Assembly: GCA_029582155.1 (NCBI GenBank)
Contig: CM055912.1
Coordinates: 2,604,001 to 2,668,000 of the forward strand
Direction of reading: 5' to 3'
Source of the DNA: Panopea generosa
Taxonomy: Eukaryota > Mollusca > Bivalvia > Adapedonta > Hiatellidae
Length of the DNA stretch: 64,000 bases
Below are positions 48,165 through 58,982 of this stretch, piece by piece. The position numbers and the translations under genes are program-made. The notes beneath the pieces were generated by a model. That model made no database searches, was not told the DNA's origin, and saw nothing but the letters and a program-made list of their open reading frames with translations. How positions within the stretch are numbered: the stretch's first letter is position 1; each line of letters opens with the position of its first letter.

Positions 48165-48541
48165 CTGAACCAAAAAAGAAACTTTCGCTCAGTTTGAATG
48201 TGAATGTTTTGTTAACATTTAACTAAATGTGCTGGAAGAGTGGGATAATATCTCACAGGTTGACATAAACAAGCTTGTGCTCTCAATGCGACGTCGCTGT
48301 CAAGCAGTCATCAACGCATGCGGCGGCCACACACGCTACTGATAACCCGATTTTGAAATCCATCCCTTCCTGTTTTAAATTCAAATCAAACAATAAAATT
48401 GATTATTTCTTTCCAATTTAGCTATTTAAGTAGATTGATAAAACATGATTATACAACAAACAGAAGATTTCAGCCTTATTTAGTTAAATGTTAACAAAAT
48501 ATTCACATTCAAACTTAGCGAAAGTTTATTTTTTGGTTCAG
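48165..48541 (+). mobile_element. Tc1/mariner-type deletion derivative (377 bp)
   Basis: The 64-bp terminal inverted repeats (48,165-48,228 and 48,478-48,541) start 'ctgaaccaaaaaa.aaacttt' and end 'aactaaat', with only a few mismatches. TA dinucleotides flank both ends (48,163-48,164 and 48,542-48,543), the Tc1/mariner target. The interior holds only the end of a transposase frame plus about 135 bp of 3' non-coding sequence. It is therefore a short non-autonomous element formed by one internal deletion that removed nearly all of the transposase. Confidence 0.88.
48229..48342 (+). pseudogene. Tc1-like transposase, last 37 codons only
   Basis: The frame reads VLEEWDNI...INKLVLSMRRR followed by CQAVINACGGHTRY and a TGA stop. 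Tc1-family transposases characteristically end in a 'EEW..I....I..L..SM..RC..VI.A.GGHTRY' block just after the last catalytic residue. The whole DNA-binding and DDE core is absent and the left inverted repeat abuts this remnant directly, so no active protein is possible. The frame itself is still intact, which suggests a fairly young deletion. Confidence 0.85.
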
Positions 48542-49635
48542 TATAGTTTATAATGCAATTATTATGATAAAGATGTCTTGGGAACAATTGAAAACAGATT
48601 GAAAATTGCTATTTTTGCCATTTTGATGTTAAAAAGACAGACACTACACAATAAACCACAAAACCAACGTCATTATTGGAACAGAGACGCTATCAACACA
48701 CTAAATGAGTGCATGCATATTTATGGCAACTACCGGCAAATATCACGCGAAACTCATGACATCGCAACGTCACGCAAGCAAAGCAAGATCGTGCAACCAA
48801 TGAAATGAAGCTGACACTTTTTAGCTTCGCCCAGCTGCACATGTGTTATTTTTGGAAACTTGCATTTAATTTATATACATGTAGTTCATTTTGACCGATC
48901 ACAGGAGAAATGTAAATAGATATGTTTGTTTGATGTTTTTTTCATTTTATACTTTGAACGATTGTAATATTCCAAAAAGTGTCAACTCCTGACGTCAGAA
49001 GCGATTCCATACTACCGTTGACCTATTCATCTCTCTATTTTACAAATACACACTGGCGCTTTCTTGGCCATCTTGATTTGTCACATACTAATCTAAACAA
49101 ATGTGGTGATTTAGGTACTGGTCAAATACGCATAATTCACGTTGTAGATGCAAGAACTACATTGTATTGACAGGACAATGCTGCCGTTTTTACATCAATA
49201 TGTTATCGGAAGATTGATATGTAAGCTAGGTTTTCTCTTTGATAGAGGATGAATCTGTCATGTCTATATTATTTTCGTAGGGGAATAAAATGGTGTTTAT
49301 CGTATATAGTAATATAATTGTACCGGGCTTCAATTTATATATCTACATAATATATAGCAGCTATATGTTCATGACACATTACTATATGTACATAACGTAT
49401 AATATCTACATCTACATATGTTTCATGGACAATTTCAGGTTAATTCTGAAGGGAATCGCAAATGGGTTAATCATATTTATTCACAATTTACATTGATTAT
49501 TTCGTCCAGTTTTTTGTTGTTTCAATGTTTTTTTGTGATCTTAGATTGGGAACCGCCGCTGGAAAGATTACTTAGTGCTGAGATGTCGATTATATATAAA
49601 AGCAAACACTACAACACTTACACGTTAGGCATGTT
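48542..49635. other. Intergenic, nothing recognised
   Basis: Short frames (48,578-48,808; 48,979-49,170; 49,290-49,711) lack recognisable domains and overlap one another. Confidence 0.4.
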
Positions 49636-49707
49636 GATCAGTGGCGGATCCAGCTTATTATGTTTGTGGGTTCGGGCGTATATTTTTAGCAAATTTCCTC
49701 AATGGAC

Positions 49708-50045
49708 TTAGGGTGGGGTGGGTATGATGATATCAGAGAGATGGTATGTAATGTGTTATACGGACATGGGGTGGGATGGAAATAATGATATCAGAGATGG
49801 TATGTAATGTGTTATACGGACTTGGGGTGGCGTGGGAATATTGATATCAGAGATGGTATGTAATGTGTTATACTGACTTGGGGTGGGGTGGGAATAATGG
49901 TATCAGAGATGGTATGTAATGTGTTATACGGACTTGGGGTGGGGTGTGAATAATGATATCTGAGATGGTATGAAATGTTTTATAGGACTTGGGTGGTTTG
50001 GAAAAAATGATATCAGAGATGGTATGTAATGTGTAAGAGGTGTTG
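49708..50045. repeat. 56-bp satellite, about 6 copies, inverted relative to 43.6-44.9 kb
   Basis: Reads 'ggaataatgatatcagagat', 'ggtatgtaatgtgttatacg' and 'gacttggggtggggtggg', the reverse complement of the array next to arm A. It forms the inner end of arm B. Confidence 0.93.
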
Positions 50046-51024
50046 ACGTAATACAAATACACCCCTGTTTGAGGGAGAGGGCGTACGTAGATTAAACAGT
50101 CGGATGTTTAATGAATTTAACTAGAACAGAGAGGATGATGGTGCACATAGAGCTGTTTAGTGTCGACAAAAAATAAAATGACTTCCGTGGTAGAGGTGAG
50201 ACACAGGGATCCTCAAATAATAATCAATCCATTTATTGATTATTACACACTTATCTTAAATGTTCTCTGTACCAAAACATATTTAATATAGTTCAAACTT
50301 ACTCCGATTGTGAGACGAAGTCTTCCTGGGTAAAACCAGTACTAAGCACATGTGGAACACGTGTCTTGCTCAAGGACACCACCCATAGCCGAGGTATAGG
50401 AATGAACCGATGGCTCTCCGATTAGATGCCACTTGACGACGCTCTCCGCTTATATATATTCGGTTTTTATGTTTCATAAACAATCAGAGGGTCAGATGTT
50501 TCTGTAAATGTATACATAACATAATTCTTACAGACCTAATATATTTTAATGGAACACCTATTCACAAGTGCAGAGTTTAATACACTTGACATTAATTCCG
50601 ATCCGCAAATTGACGTCAAGTAGCCGGTACTTAAACGAGTTTCAGTAGTAACTTGATGTATTCTACAATTCACGATTCACCGTGTTAACTTTTAAAATCG
50701 AAAGTAAGACGTGGAATGCAAGAATTAAACCAGAATAAAAATGACTCTTCAAGGTTAGTCAACTGAATACAGCCATAAAAAGGTAATATAATTCATTATG
50801 TAAACAGGTGTTATTGTTTTAACGTGTATTCAGTATCGTTGCCAAGGTGTGGGGTATATAACCTGTAGAGAGATTAGTGGGCGGGTCAATGTCATAATGT
50901 CAATGTTGAATTGTTTATTGTTAATAATTGTCTAATTACGATATACTAGTATATGAAATAATGGCATTTTTGAAAAATCAATTATTGACCCAATGACTGT
51001 TTAAGCATTTTATAATTATGTATA
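50046..51024 (-). repeat. Inverted duplication, arm B (inner part)
   Basis: The reverse complement of arm A from about 42,650 to 43,620, collinear with indels. It includes a stretch near 50,400-50,470 longer than in arm A. It ends abruptly at the TTAA that bounds the 8-kb transposon and resumes on its far side at 59,003. Confidence 0.9.
50270..50450 (-). repeat. SINE (family 3) within arm B
   Basis: Minus-strand 'ggtgtccttgagcaagacac', 'catgtgcttagtactggttt' and 'acccaggaagac' match 12.0 and 43.2 kb. More of the head is preserved here than in arm A ('gagagcgtcgtcaagtggca'). Confidence 0.65.
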
Positions 51025-51028
51025 TTAA

Positions 51029-51044
51029 GGAGACGCAAACTTCA
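51029..51044 (+). repeat. Left terminal inverted repeat of the TTAA transposon
   Basis: 'ggagacgcaaacttca', directly after TTAA. It matches the right end except at the third base. Confidence 0.8.
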
Positions 51045-52539
51045 CAAAGTGGTTGGGTATGTAAGAAAAGTGTAACCTTTGTTATTAAAAAATGAATAAG
51101 TGTCACTATCAAATTTTACAAGCAATGTTTAATATCAATGTTAAGACATAGTTTGCTGTAACAATTAGTTATTAAAATAAATTAAATTTGAAATTATAAC
51201 ACATTATAATTCCATTTGCCATGTACATTCAAACGGCCATTGTCAATAGTTTCAAGTTCATTTAGATATATCAATACAAACACTAATTCCTTGATAACAA
51301 AATGTAGAAAAGTAAAATGTAAAAATATGCTTACTTTTAAAGTTTTATCCAACTGTAATATGGTAGTACATTAAAAAATAATGATTATCACAGGCATTGA
51401 CTATGTAAAATGTAGTTCACACGTTATGGTGGCCAAAAATTACCATCCTAAATCTATAATGGTAGGTATTTAAATAGTTTATGTTATGACTATTGTTATA
51501 AATAAAAGATTAAACCTTTAAATCCTGTTAGAAATTGTTAAAAAATATTATCCATGTCATAAACATGTAAAAGCATTAACCTGGTAAGAATGTGGTATGA
51601 ATACTGTCTTTGGTTATTACTGTGAAATTGTACGGCAAGATCTGTGTTCCCGTTGTTGGTTGGCATGACGTAAAGAATAATATCCACTAGATGCATGAAG
51701 TACTGGAAGATGCAGCATTGGTGGATCAAGTCTTGCAGCTGTGATGGAGTTTTACAGTATGGAGAGTTGGAGACCTATCTGTGCACATTGCATTGAACTC
51801 ATTTTGAATATAACATCTCAATCACAGATGTATCCGGTTATGTTCACGAATGTCAATGAAAATGAACTAACATCCACAATTTTCGAAAACTCCACTCGTC
51901 ACACAATTCTTTCTTTAAATCATCAGTGCTGTTCACAATGATGTTATAAATAATTTATACATAACTATTTGCACAAAGTTCCCACAACTACTTTATAAAC
52001 CATTACACTGGTAACACAACTGTATCTTCAGTATTAGCATATCTAGTGTGTATATTAAGACACTTGTAACAATGGAGACTCCATTATTCAACACAATTCT
52101 TTTAACTTGAATAATCAAATATCAAAGAATGGTCTGAAAACACAACTATTGACATCATTAAGGCAAAATTTGATGTTCACCCAAATACCGACCCTTATCT
52201 TGAAATGGTTCCTACCATTATATTGTTCTGCTAAATTTAGCATGTAATATTTGTGGATAATACCCCATAATGACTAGTCATTTTAGTTTTTATAGTGAAA
52301 CTTGTACAGGCATCTATGTCTTTCGACTTCTTCAAACTGTGTAACAATTACGAAACAAGTGTCTCTCTGTGCAACTCCATCTGTGGTGAAAATATTAAAG
52401 ATACATTTGTAATAAAAAATTTTTTTATATAATTTCTAAATTAATATTTTCATTTCTTTATTATGCCTTCTCAACCTTTTATTGTCAATTTCCACAATTA
52501 ATTGTATTAATTCTTAAATGTATATGTGTATATATATAT
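51045..52539. other. Transposon left-hand non-coding region, no gene called
   Basis: Downstream (3') of the transposase gene. Frames of 63-66 codons at 51,538-51,941 on both strands look somewhat protein-like but match no family I can name. A second small gene of the element cannot be excluded. Confidence 0.4.
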
Positions 52540-52735
52540 ATGGAGATAATTATTTGTGAATAACCAAGACAAAAATGTACAGACCAGACTACGGCGAGTG
52601 CGCCTAGCTATAATGCAAACCATAGATACAATATCAAGGCCTCTGCCTAACCAATAAATTTTGTGTCGACCATGACTTATATACTACGGAATTATATGCA
52701 ACACATCTGGACAGGGTGGACAAATATATATATTG
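52540..52735 (+). repeat. Unclassified dispersed repeat inserted in the transposon
   Basis: Shares 'tatggagataatta', 'acagaccagactac' and 'atgcaaaccatagatacaat' with 28,575-28,815. The downstream part resembles 17.7 kb ('catctggac.gg.tggacaa'). Confidence 0.6.
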
Positions 52736-52799
52736 TTTTATGATGTTCACGAAAATGATTATATTGACTTTTTTCTAATAATGTTGGAATTAAGTACTT

Positions 52800-52880
52800 T
52801 TTCCAGGCAGGTTGCAGTGAGTACAGTAATGGCCACTGAGGTGATGGGTTCGATTCCACGCTCAGTGCAATGAACTCTCA
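52800..52880 (+). repeat. tRNA-like fragment, possible SINE head
   Basis: 'gcaggttgcagtgagtacag' then 'gatgggttcgattccacg'. The B-box is good but no tRNA cloverleaf is complete. Probably a SINE head. It lies inside the 8-kb transposon, downstream of its gene. Confidence 0.4.
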
Positions 52881-53209
52881 AAAACAATACTCTGTATAGA
52901 TTAAACCCATAAAACACACTCAATATGGAATACAATAATGTCTAAGGTTATTTTGTACATAAATAAAGTAATGATATTTTGATAATGCCATATATCTACT
53001 GATAAATAATATTTGAATATTCAGATTCAAATTAAAGTGCTGGTCACTTGAACTATGTATTTTAATGTTAAAAATTGATAAACAAATTTCATATCAGAGT
53101 ACATGTATAAAATTTATTTGATTGTATTAATAATATTGTTTTTATAAACATTGACATATGAATGGAGTAATGTATATTCTGAATAAAAATCAAACCATTG
53201 CAGTGCACT

Positions 53210-53328
53210 TCAAATATCCACAAATTTCAATGATCCAGTCTTTAAATCATGCAGATTTTCTACTTCAATGGGGGCATCCTCACCTTTGTAAAGGACCTCA
53301 TACACAGCACCAGGAATGCCATCTTTCC
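53210..53328 (-). pseudogene. Transposon gene, last exon, second half of Tudor-like domain
   Basis: The acceptor AG at 53,330-53,329 restores the phase left by the previous exon. The exon encodes 'GAVYEVLYKGEDAPIEVEN', then 'LHDLKTGSLKFVDI' and a TGA at 53,212-53,210. 'YEVxYxGED...xxxLxxDLxxGxL' continues the barrel begun in the previous exon. Such a domain could bind modified chromatin or the target, but the assignment is by pattern only. Confidence 0.7.
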
Positions 53329-54162
53329 CTTTTTAAAAAGAAAGAAAGAAAAGGCATACATGTAGTGGATAATTAAGGTAACAGCCACTTATCCACATAA
53401 GTGGATAACATTGGTAAATAAAATATACATAATTAAGAACAGGAAAGAAACTATTTTATTGTAAATTGTAATGCACCGACATACACTTATGACAGAAAGA
53501 AATTGATTGGTAAATGATATGCACAAAACGTGATGCTTTAAAAGGTTTGCCAGGGCTGATTAGTTTACTTGGCATCATGTCCAACTTACTGTCAGTGCTG
53601 GGGTCATGATTTTGAATCTATGTCCAGCCACAGTGTTAAAGATAATTGATATATGACATAACCGCATTGCGTTTCATTACCATTCATCTGTCACCGCTGA
53701 TTAAAATGTTAAGTTATCAGTTACTTGGTGGTGCAAAGACAGGTACTGTTTTATATTCGAGGATCCAAGGAAAGAGTGGTTACATTAACTGATCATCTAT
53801 TATACCTCAATGGTAAAAAATTATGTTAAATATTTAATTACTCAATTCAATTTGTCTGCTTACTCTTTATTTACATGTATCATTGTGTTGGTTCAGTGGA
53901 AAAACATCCACTCTGTAGTGAATTATGGATTATCAATGTTATCTGAATCCATGGCTCAACAAATATTTTTCACCTCTGCATTTTAAGAATAGTTATAAAG
54001 GAACTAACTGTACCTTAATTGTACAATACTTCAATGTGGCAACTTCAATCATACAGGTTGCAGATATAACAGAAATATTGGTGAAAGTGACCATTAAACA
54101 CTAGCCATAAAACAGTTAAATATAATATCATAATGTGACACTATATAGTATTAGGCTTGTAC
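53329..54162. other. Intron of the transposon gene carrying a SINE
   Basis: An 834-bp intron between the last two exons. A family-1 SINE in plus orientation occupies about 53,545-53,865. Without it the intron would be about 500 bp. Confidence 0.65.
53545..53865 (+). repeat. tRNA-derived SINE (family 1) inside the transposon intron
   Basis: The head is 'gccagggctgattagtttac' through 'ggggtcatgattttgaatc'. The body has 'taattgatatatgacataac', 'caccgctgattaaaatg', 'ttatcagttacttgg' and 'gttacattaactgatcatct'. It shares the body with 4.4, 23.4 and 31.0 kb. It is opposite in orientation to the host gene. Confidence 0.7.
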
Positions 54163-54301
54163 CTTTAATAACTTCCAAAACTGTACCACTATACCATTCA
54201 GTTTTGTTAATTGTCTCGTCTGTGCACCATTTATGTAGAATTCTACGACCAAGAAACTTTATATGGTGGGGTCTCCTAGATCTTGAACTGGAACTCTGGG
54301 T
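54163..54301 (-). pseudogene. Transposon gene, exon encoding first half of Tudor-like domain
   Basis: Follows an acceptor AG at 54,303-54,302 and ends before donor GT at 54,162-54,161, leaving one extra base (phase 1). The residues include 'LGRRILHKWCTDETINKTEW' followed by 'YSGTVLEVIK'. The pattern 'W(Y)xGxVxxV' is the first strand pair of small Tudor/chromo/SH3-like barrels. Confidence 0.7.
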
Positions 54302-54570
54302 CTGAAATTATATATGGTTAAATGTTCAATAAAATGTGAAACAACCACTACAGAAATGATTAGGAATTGTCAATGTTATTAAAATGGCCATATATACAGT
54401 TTAATTTGCTCGGAAATTATAGAAATAGGAAATGTGGTTGTTTTCTTGGCTGCTTAATAAAGGTGTCAGATCACTTACAGGGTTTTGACTGCATAACACA
54501 ATATTTTAAAAATATGTACATTTATCATTGAACTGCAAAGAAATAACATTTATTTATGTTCATATGTAAC

Positions 54571-54744
54571 CTTGTTTTCTGCGGAGCTGGTAGATGGTAC
54601 CTGTGCGTCATGTTGTACTGAGCTGGTAGATGGTACCTGTGTGTCATGGTGTACTGCACTTGTAGATGGTATCTTCTTTTCTTGTAATTGTTTGGTGGGA
54701 TTTGGTATATCTACATGGACGTCAGATTCTGTTTTTGGATTGAA
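54571..54744 (-). pseudogene. Transposon gene, linker exon with 36-bp internal repeats
   Basis: The acceptor 'tttttcag' lies just before 54,744 and the donor GT is at 54,570-54,569. Both splice junctions are in phase 0 with the preceding and following exons. The exon encodes about 58 residues of low complexity including an approximately 12-residue repeat ('QVPSTSS.QHDA' type), from a 36-bp in-frame repeat seen about three times. It is probably a flexible linker between the nuclease and the C-terminal domain. Confidence 0.75.
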
Positions 54745-55236
54745 CTGAAAAAATATATAAACAGATACATAGATGAATATATATTTGTTTTAAAATATAA
54801 CAAAAATATTGATTAAATAATGTATAATATCCAAAATGTTTGTACATTTAAACTATATATAATTACAATACATAGTACAAACTTTATAACCAATATTTAT
54901 AGTATAACTATTATAAGTAAATAACACACTATGTTTAGAAAACACTAACTGTCATGTGCCAATCAGAGATATGGCGATACATATCAATTTAAAATACATC
55001 ATTGAAACATAATTTGAACTGTAATTATTGCATTACAATACATACCGCAATGCCAGAATATAACACTGCAATGTTGGTCTCCACTTGGCGTCATGATAAC
55101 TATAATGCTGACAAATATTTTAATATTTGGTATGCCGGATATAAAATCTTGTTGACATTTCCTGCAGATGGCATATATTTTTCATCAATTTTCAGTAATG
55201 CATAAATAAAGTAATATTGTAAAAAAATATACATAC

Positions 55237-55900
55237 CCAAGGTGATTTTGGTTTTCTTATGCCTGAGTAAGTTCTGTGGCGTGGTGAAGCTAGCTCTGGC
55301 AACAGAAATGTCATGTAAAAACATTTCATCTTCATGGTATTCCACATTATTGTGTCTCTATAAATCCTTATAATATAAATGTCGTAAGGATTTAAGCGCC
55401 GCAACACAAAATCACACCATAGTTTATCAATGATGTTCAACTGTCCTTGTATTTGGTAGTATATCTCATGCTTTCTTTTCAAACTTATTCCATTAGGACC
55501 CTTTTCTAAGCAAAAGTTTGGCACCTTTTGAACTGCTTCTTTGATACTATATTTATTGTTCTGCAGAAATATCTTTATTTCAATTAATCCTTCTCCATTC
55601 TGTTCTATGACTAAACCGTCTGTTGATGCTGCCAAATATGGATATTTTTACTGATTGTTAGACCAATTTTTCTAATATCTACATTTCCCTTCTTGTTTTT
55701 GTATTCAATAATTGTGTTTTCCTCTTGTGCCAGGTCTCTGATAGTATTGATGTTACCCTTGAATTGAGAATATATCATATTTTGGACTAAACATGTAGAT
55801 AAATTATTTATTCTTCGCGACATCACTTTTCCAAAGTTTGAACTAGTAAGTATTTTACGTCTTTCTTCTTTCCAAACTTCGCTACTATGTTGCAGTCGAG
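55237..55900 (-). pseudogene. YqaJ-type nuclease exon portion of the transposon gene
   Basis: YqaJ-type nucleases belong to the PD-(D/E)xK fold and are best known from phage recombination systems (lambda-exonuclease-like). Here the N-terminal 'W..ER..ILTSS.FG' helix, the 'LAAS.DGLV' strand with its Asp and the 'GLIEIK' strand with Glu and Lys are all present in the right order. They are split by a single-base frame change near 55,640. The exon ends at 55,237 with a canonical GT donor (55,236-55,235), immediately after a 'PKSPW' codon run. Confidence 0.85.
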
Positions 55901-57898
55901 ATTTATGTTCAATATCTTTTATTTCTTGTTCATTTTTGTTTAATTTATTCAAAAATTTGGAACAAAGTTCTCTTAATTCATCTGTTGTTACATCTGTAGT
56001 GTCATCTAGTTGACTTCCATATTCAAGTTTGGCTGATTTTGCACAACTTTGCTTCAAACCTTCTAACTTCCTTTTTTCTTCTAACCGTTTTACTTTCTTC
56101 TTTGATTTTATATGCTTTTGTGGCTTTTACTTTTTTACACTGCGACCTCACCCTTTTGTTGAAATGGCAACCGGCTTGGATTCCTGTCACTTTTTGAAAT
56201 GTCATTGATAACCATGCAGGACCTAAATTTTTACGAAGGGCTCCACCATAGCACCTGGTATTCCATGAACCTCTAGCGCATCTGTTGACAAACTTTCCTC
56301 CATCGAATTTTGCACGAATTGACATCCAACTTTCTGCCAAATTGGTTGTAAAGTTGCCAATCAATCGTCCACTTTTTTCAGCTACCCGATTTAATATCAC
56401 CGAAACATCTTTTATAATCTCTGTTACCTCACTTAATGAAATATTGCTCTTGCATGCCATTTTTGACTGTTCCAAGTCCTCTTGAGACGGCAATTTCCAA
56501 TAATCATACTGATTTTCAAATATAGCATCGATTGAATTAGTAGACTGCTCCAGATGATGTTCTTCAATATCATCTACTGACTTTGAATTTCCCGTTTAGA
56601 AGAAGTTGGAACAATTTTGATGAAAACCCAGGATATGATAAAAAGTTTTTTTTTATGTCATGTTTCAACTGTTTTACATTTTTATCTTTGCTTCTCATTT
56701 TGATGGCACATCTAATAGCTGTTGTTAGTCGTACTCGGTTAAGCTGACTCAATTTGCCCTTTCCTTTAAAGTGGGGTTTCTTCTTAACTAAGCGTTCTAA
56801 GTTTGATCTAACACATTTGCATGTGTGATTTGCACATTCTAATTTTTTAATGGAACTGCCCCCACACAGGCACATTTTCTTGTAATCGTGCATAAACTGA
56901 GCTATCACCATCTGCTATTAACCTCATATACCAAACACCATGTACAGTTTCTGCCTCCATGAAACCACTTAAAATTATATCAGCCTCCATAGCTTGTAAA
57001 CTACCGTTCCAGTTTTTAAAGCATGTATAAGGATGTGGGCCACAGCCTTGGAACATATAATACACTGTTTGTTTCTAACCTCAATATATAAAAGCTTCTG
57101 AGTCTCGGCTCCAAAAATTACTCCAACACCACCAAAAGCGTTGTAACTGTGTTTATGCGTCCTTTTCGACCAGCCACCATCACATATCACTGTCACGGCC
57201 GGCATACCCAGATGATAGTCATCTCTGGCAATTGCAAGTTTTTTCTCTTCTGCACCAGCTTTGGGCATTTCCTCTTTCAGCACTTCATGCCACCAATTAC
57301 CTATATCATGTTCTATGTTTGAAAACATTTTTTCACTCATTTGTGGGGTGTTTATTGTGGACAACATTTCGTTCAAATTTGAAGGTCCTCTGCCTGAAGT
57401 AACAGCACCCCACACCGCTCTTACATTTATGTCATAGTATCCATTGTCCTGCTTAAAGCTTGTTTCAATTTGAAATTCTTTCAAGCATCAATTGCATTTT
57501 GCTAAAAGTATATTATACAGACCATTCTTGCATATTTCTGAACGTATAACAATTGGCTCTTTTCCTGACTTGGAAAGTTCTTGGGCAATGGGTGTCGGTG
57601 CAATACAAATTTCAAAGATGTTGAACCAAGACTGCATAGTTTTGTTGCATTCATTGTTTGAATACGTAACCTTCGGACAGAAAGATCGTGTGTAATACTT
57701 GCCATTGGATGAGACAACTTTACGTACCAACTGGTATGATGGAAATTTTCTGCTGTCATTCGAACAGACTTTCATTTTCTCTTCCTTTTTCAACACCTCA
57801 AGTTTCTGTTTTCGTTTATATGTCTTAGAGTTTTTTCCACATGGTTGTCCAAATCTTCTCCTTGTCCCTTTCTTTCTATCCTTTGCATGTAATGCCAT

Positions 57899-58982
57899 AT
57901 CGTGAATTCACTATTCATTTATAAGTCAATAGCAACAAAATTTTCAAAAGTGTCCACAAAATAGTATTAAATTGAGGTTTTTCATCACAGTTATTTCAAT
58001 CCATATACGCGAACACAAATTTTTTCTACACCATACCACGTTTCAATTTTCGTTGCACGGGATTTACATGCATTTTACTACAATTTCACGACACTTACCT
58101 TAGATGACAGTCTCTCAAAAATGAATTTTACCTACCGTAGACAGAGAGATCGACATGACGAGAGTATATAAGATGATAACTTGTTTGTTATTTACTATAT
58201 GTAGGACAATACTTACCAAGTACACGGCTTGTAGATATACAAAATTCGGTTTGTATTTTGATATTTTACAACAGATGGATGTAGCCGTATTACACCAACG
58301 GAAAATTATACGCCATAAGAAAATAGTATCCGTTTCGGAACTCCTTCGCTCATATCCATGTGTATTTGTTTACCGAGATGTGTAAATAATGTCGCGTATT
58401 AATATCAGGAAGGTGAATCAGTGAAAAAGAATGAAAATGAAAACATGACAGCGTAAAAGCATTAACATTTTGATATAGTTTTCAGGTATTACCATGTTTT
58501 GACTAATGACAACCTTGGCAGTGTTTAGTAAATATGTTTAACTTAAGTTTGCACAAGAATTAACAGCTGATCGCGTGTTCAGCACTATGTTGTTGGTGTT
58601 TAGAATATTTGTTTACCTTTTTTTGTCAATGAACAAAAATGGCCATGTGCACTTTTGGTAAACACGGTTTAGTAATATCAATTATTTTAAGGTAACAAAC
58701 TATCAAGTAAAAATATTTCTAGACATTGTTCTTTGAACCATTATGATATAACAACCAGTAAATATAGGATCCAAATTGATCCGGTTATGCTGTTTGAATT
58801 GACATGGTATAGGCCATTGTTTTCGTAATTAATACAGGATTAGCTACCATTTATTTTTTAAAACGATAGTAAAACTGTTCTCTGCATTCATTTACCATGT
58901 TTGGTTGTAATGGTTATGTAAAATAACATCTTATTTTTTAGTTTTTAACACATGGTACCCCACCCACCTGAAAGCCAAACTT
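57899..58982. other. Transposon right-hand (5') non-coding region
   Basis: Lies between the right end of the element and the transposase ATG, so it should contain the transposase promoter. No TATA motif can be singled out with confidence. A 76-codon plus-strand frame (58,155-58,385) is unrecognised. Confidence 0.5.

Larger units (their letters stand above)
53210..57898 (-). pseudogene. Mutator-like/Kolobok transposase-YqaJ nuclease-Tudor-like protein, decayed
   Basis: The start ATG is at 57,898-57,896 (MALHAKDRKKGTRRRFGQ). The transposase core shows D in 'VICDGGWSKRTHKHSYNAFG' (57,179-57,181), the C-X2-C 'NKQCIIC', 'CFKNWNGS', D in 'IADGDSSVYARL' (56,904-56,906) and E in 'NLAESWMSIRAKFDGGKF' (56,332-56,334), with 'RGSWNTRCYGGAL'. 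This pattern is typical of the Mutator-like transposase domain. A YqaJ-type nuclease follows (about 55,900-55,380) with 'RRKILTSSNFGKVMSRR', D in 'AASTDGLV' (55,618-55,620) and E-x-K in 'GLIEIK' (55,579-55,581 and 55,573-55,575). Three further exons complete the C-terminus. Damage: an in-frame TGA at 57,488-57,490 and frameshifts near 57,040, 56,860, 56,580, 56,090 and 55,640. Transposase and nuclease presumably acted together in cut, paste or end processing, but that is inference. Confidence 0.85.

Noticed and set aside
49636-49660. hAT-type terminus ('cagtggcggatccag')
   Set aside because: The phrase resembles ends of some hAT elements, but no matching inverted end or 8-bp target duplication was found nearby. 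It is a lone similarity.
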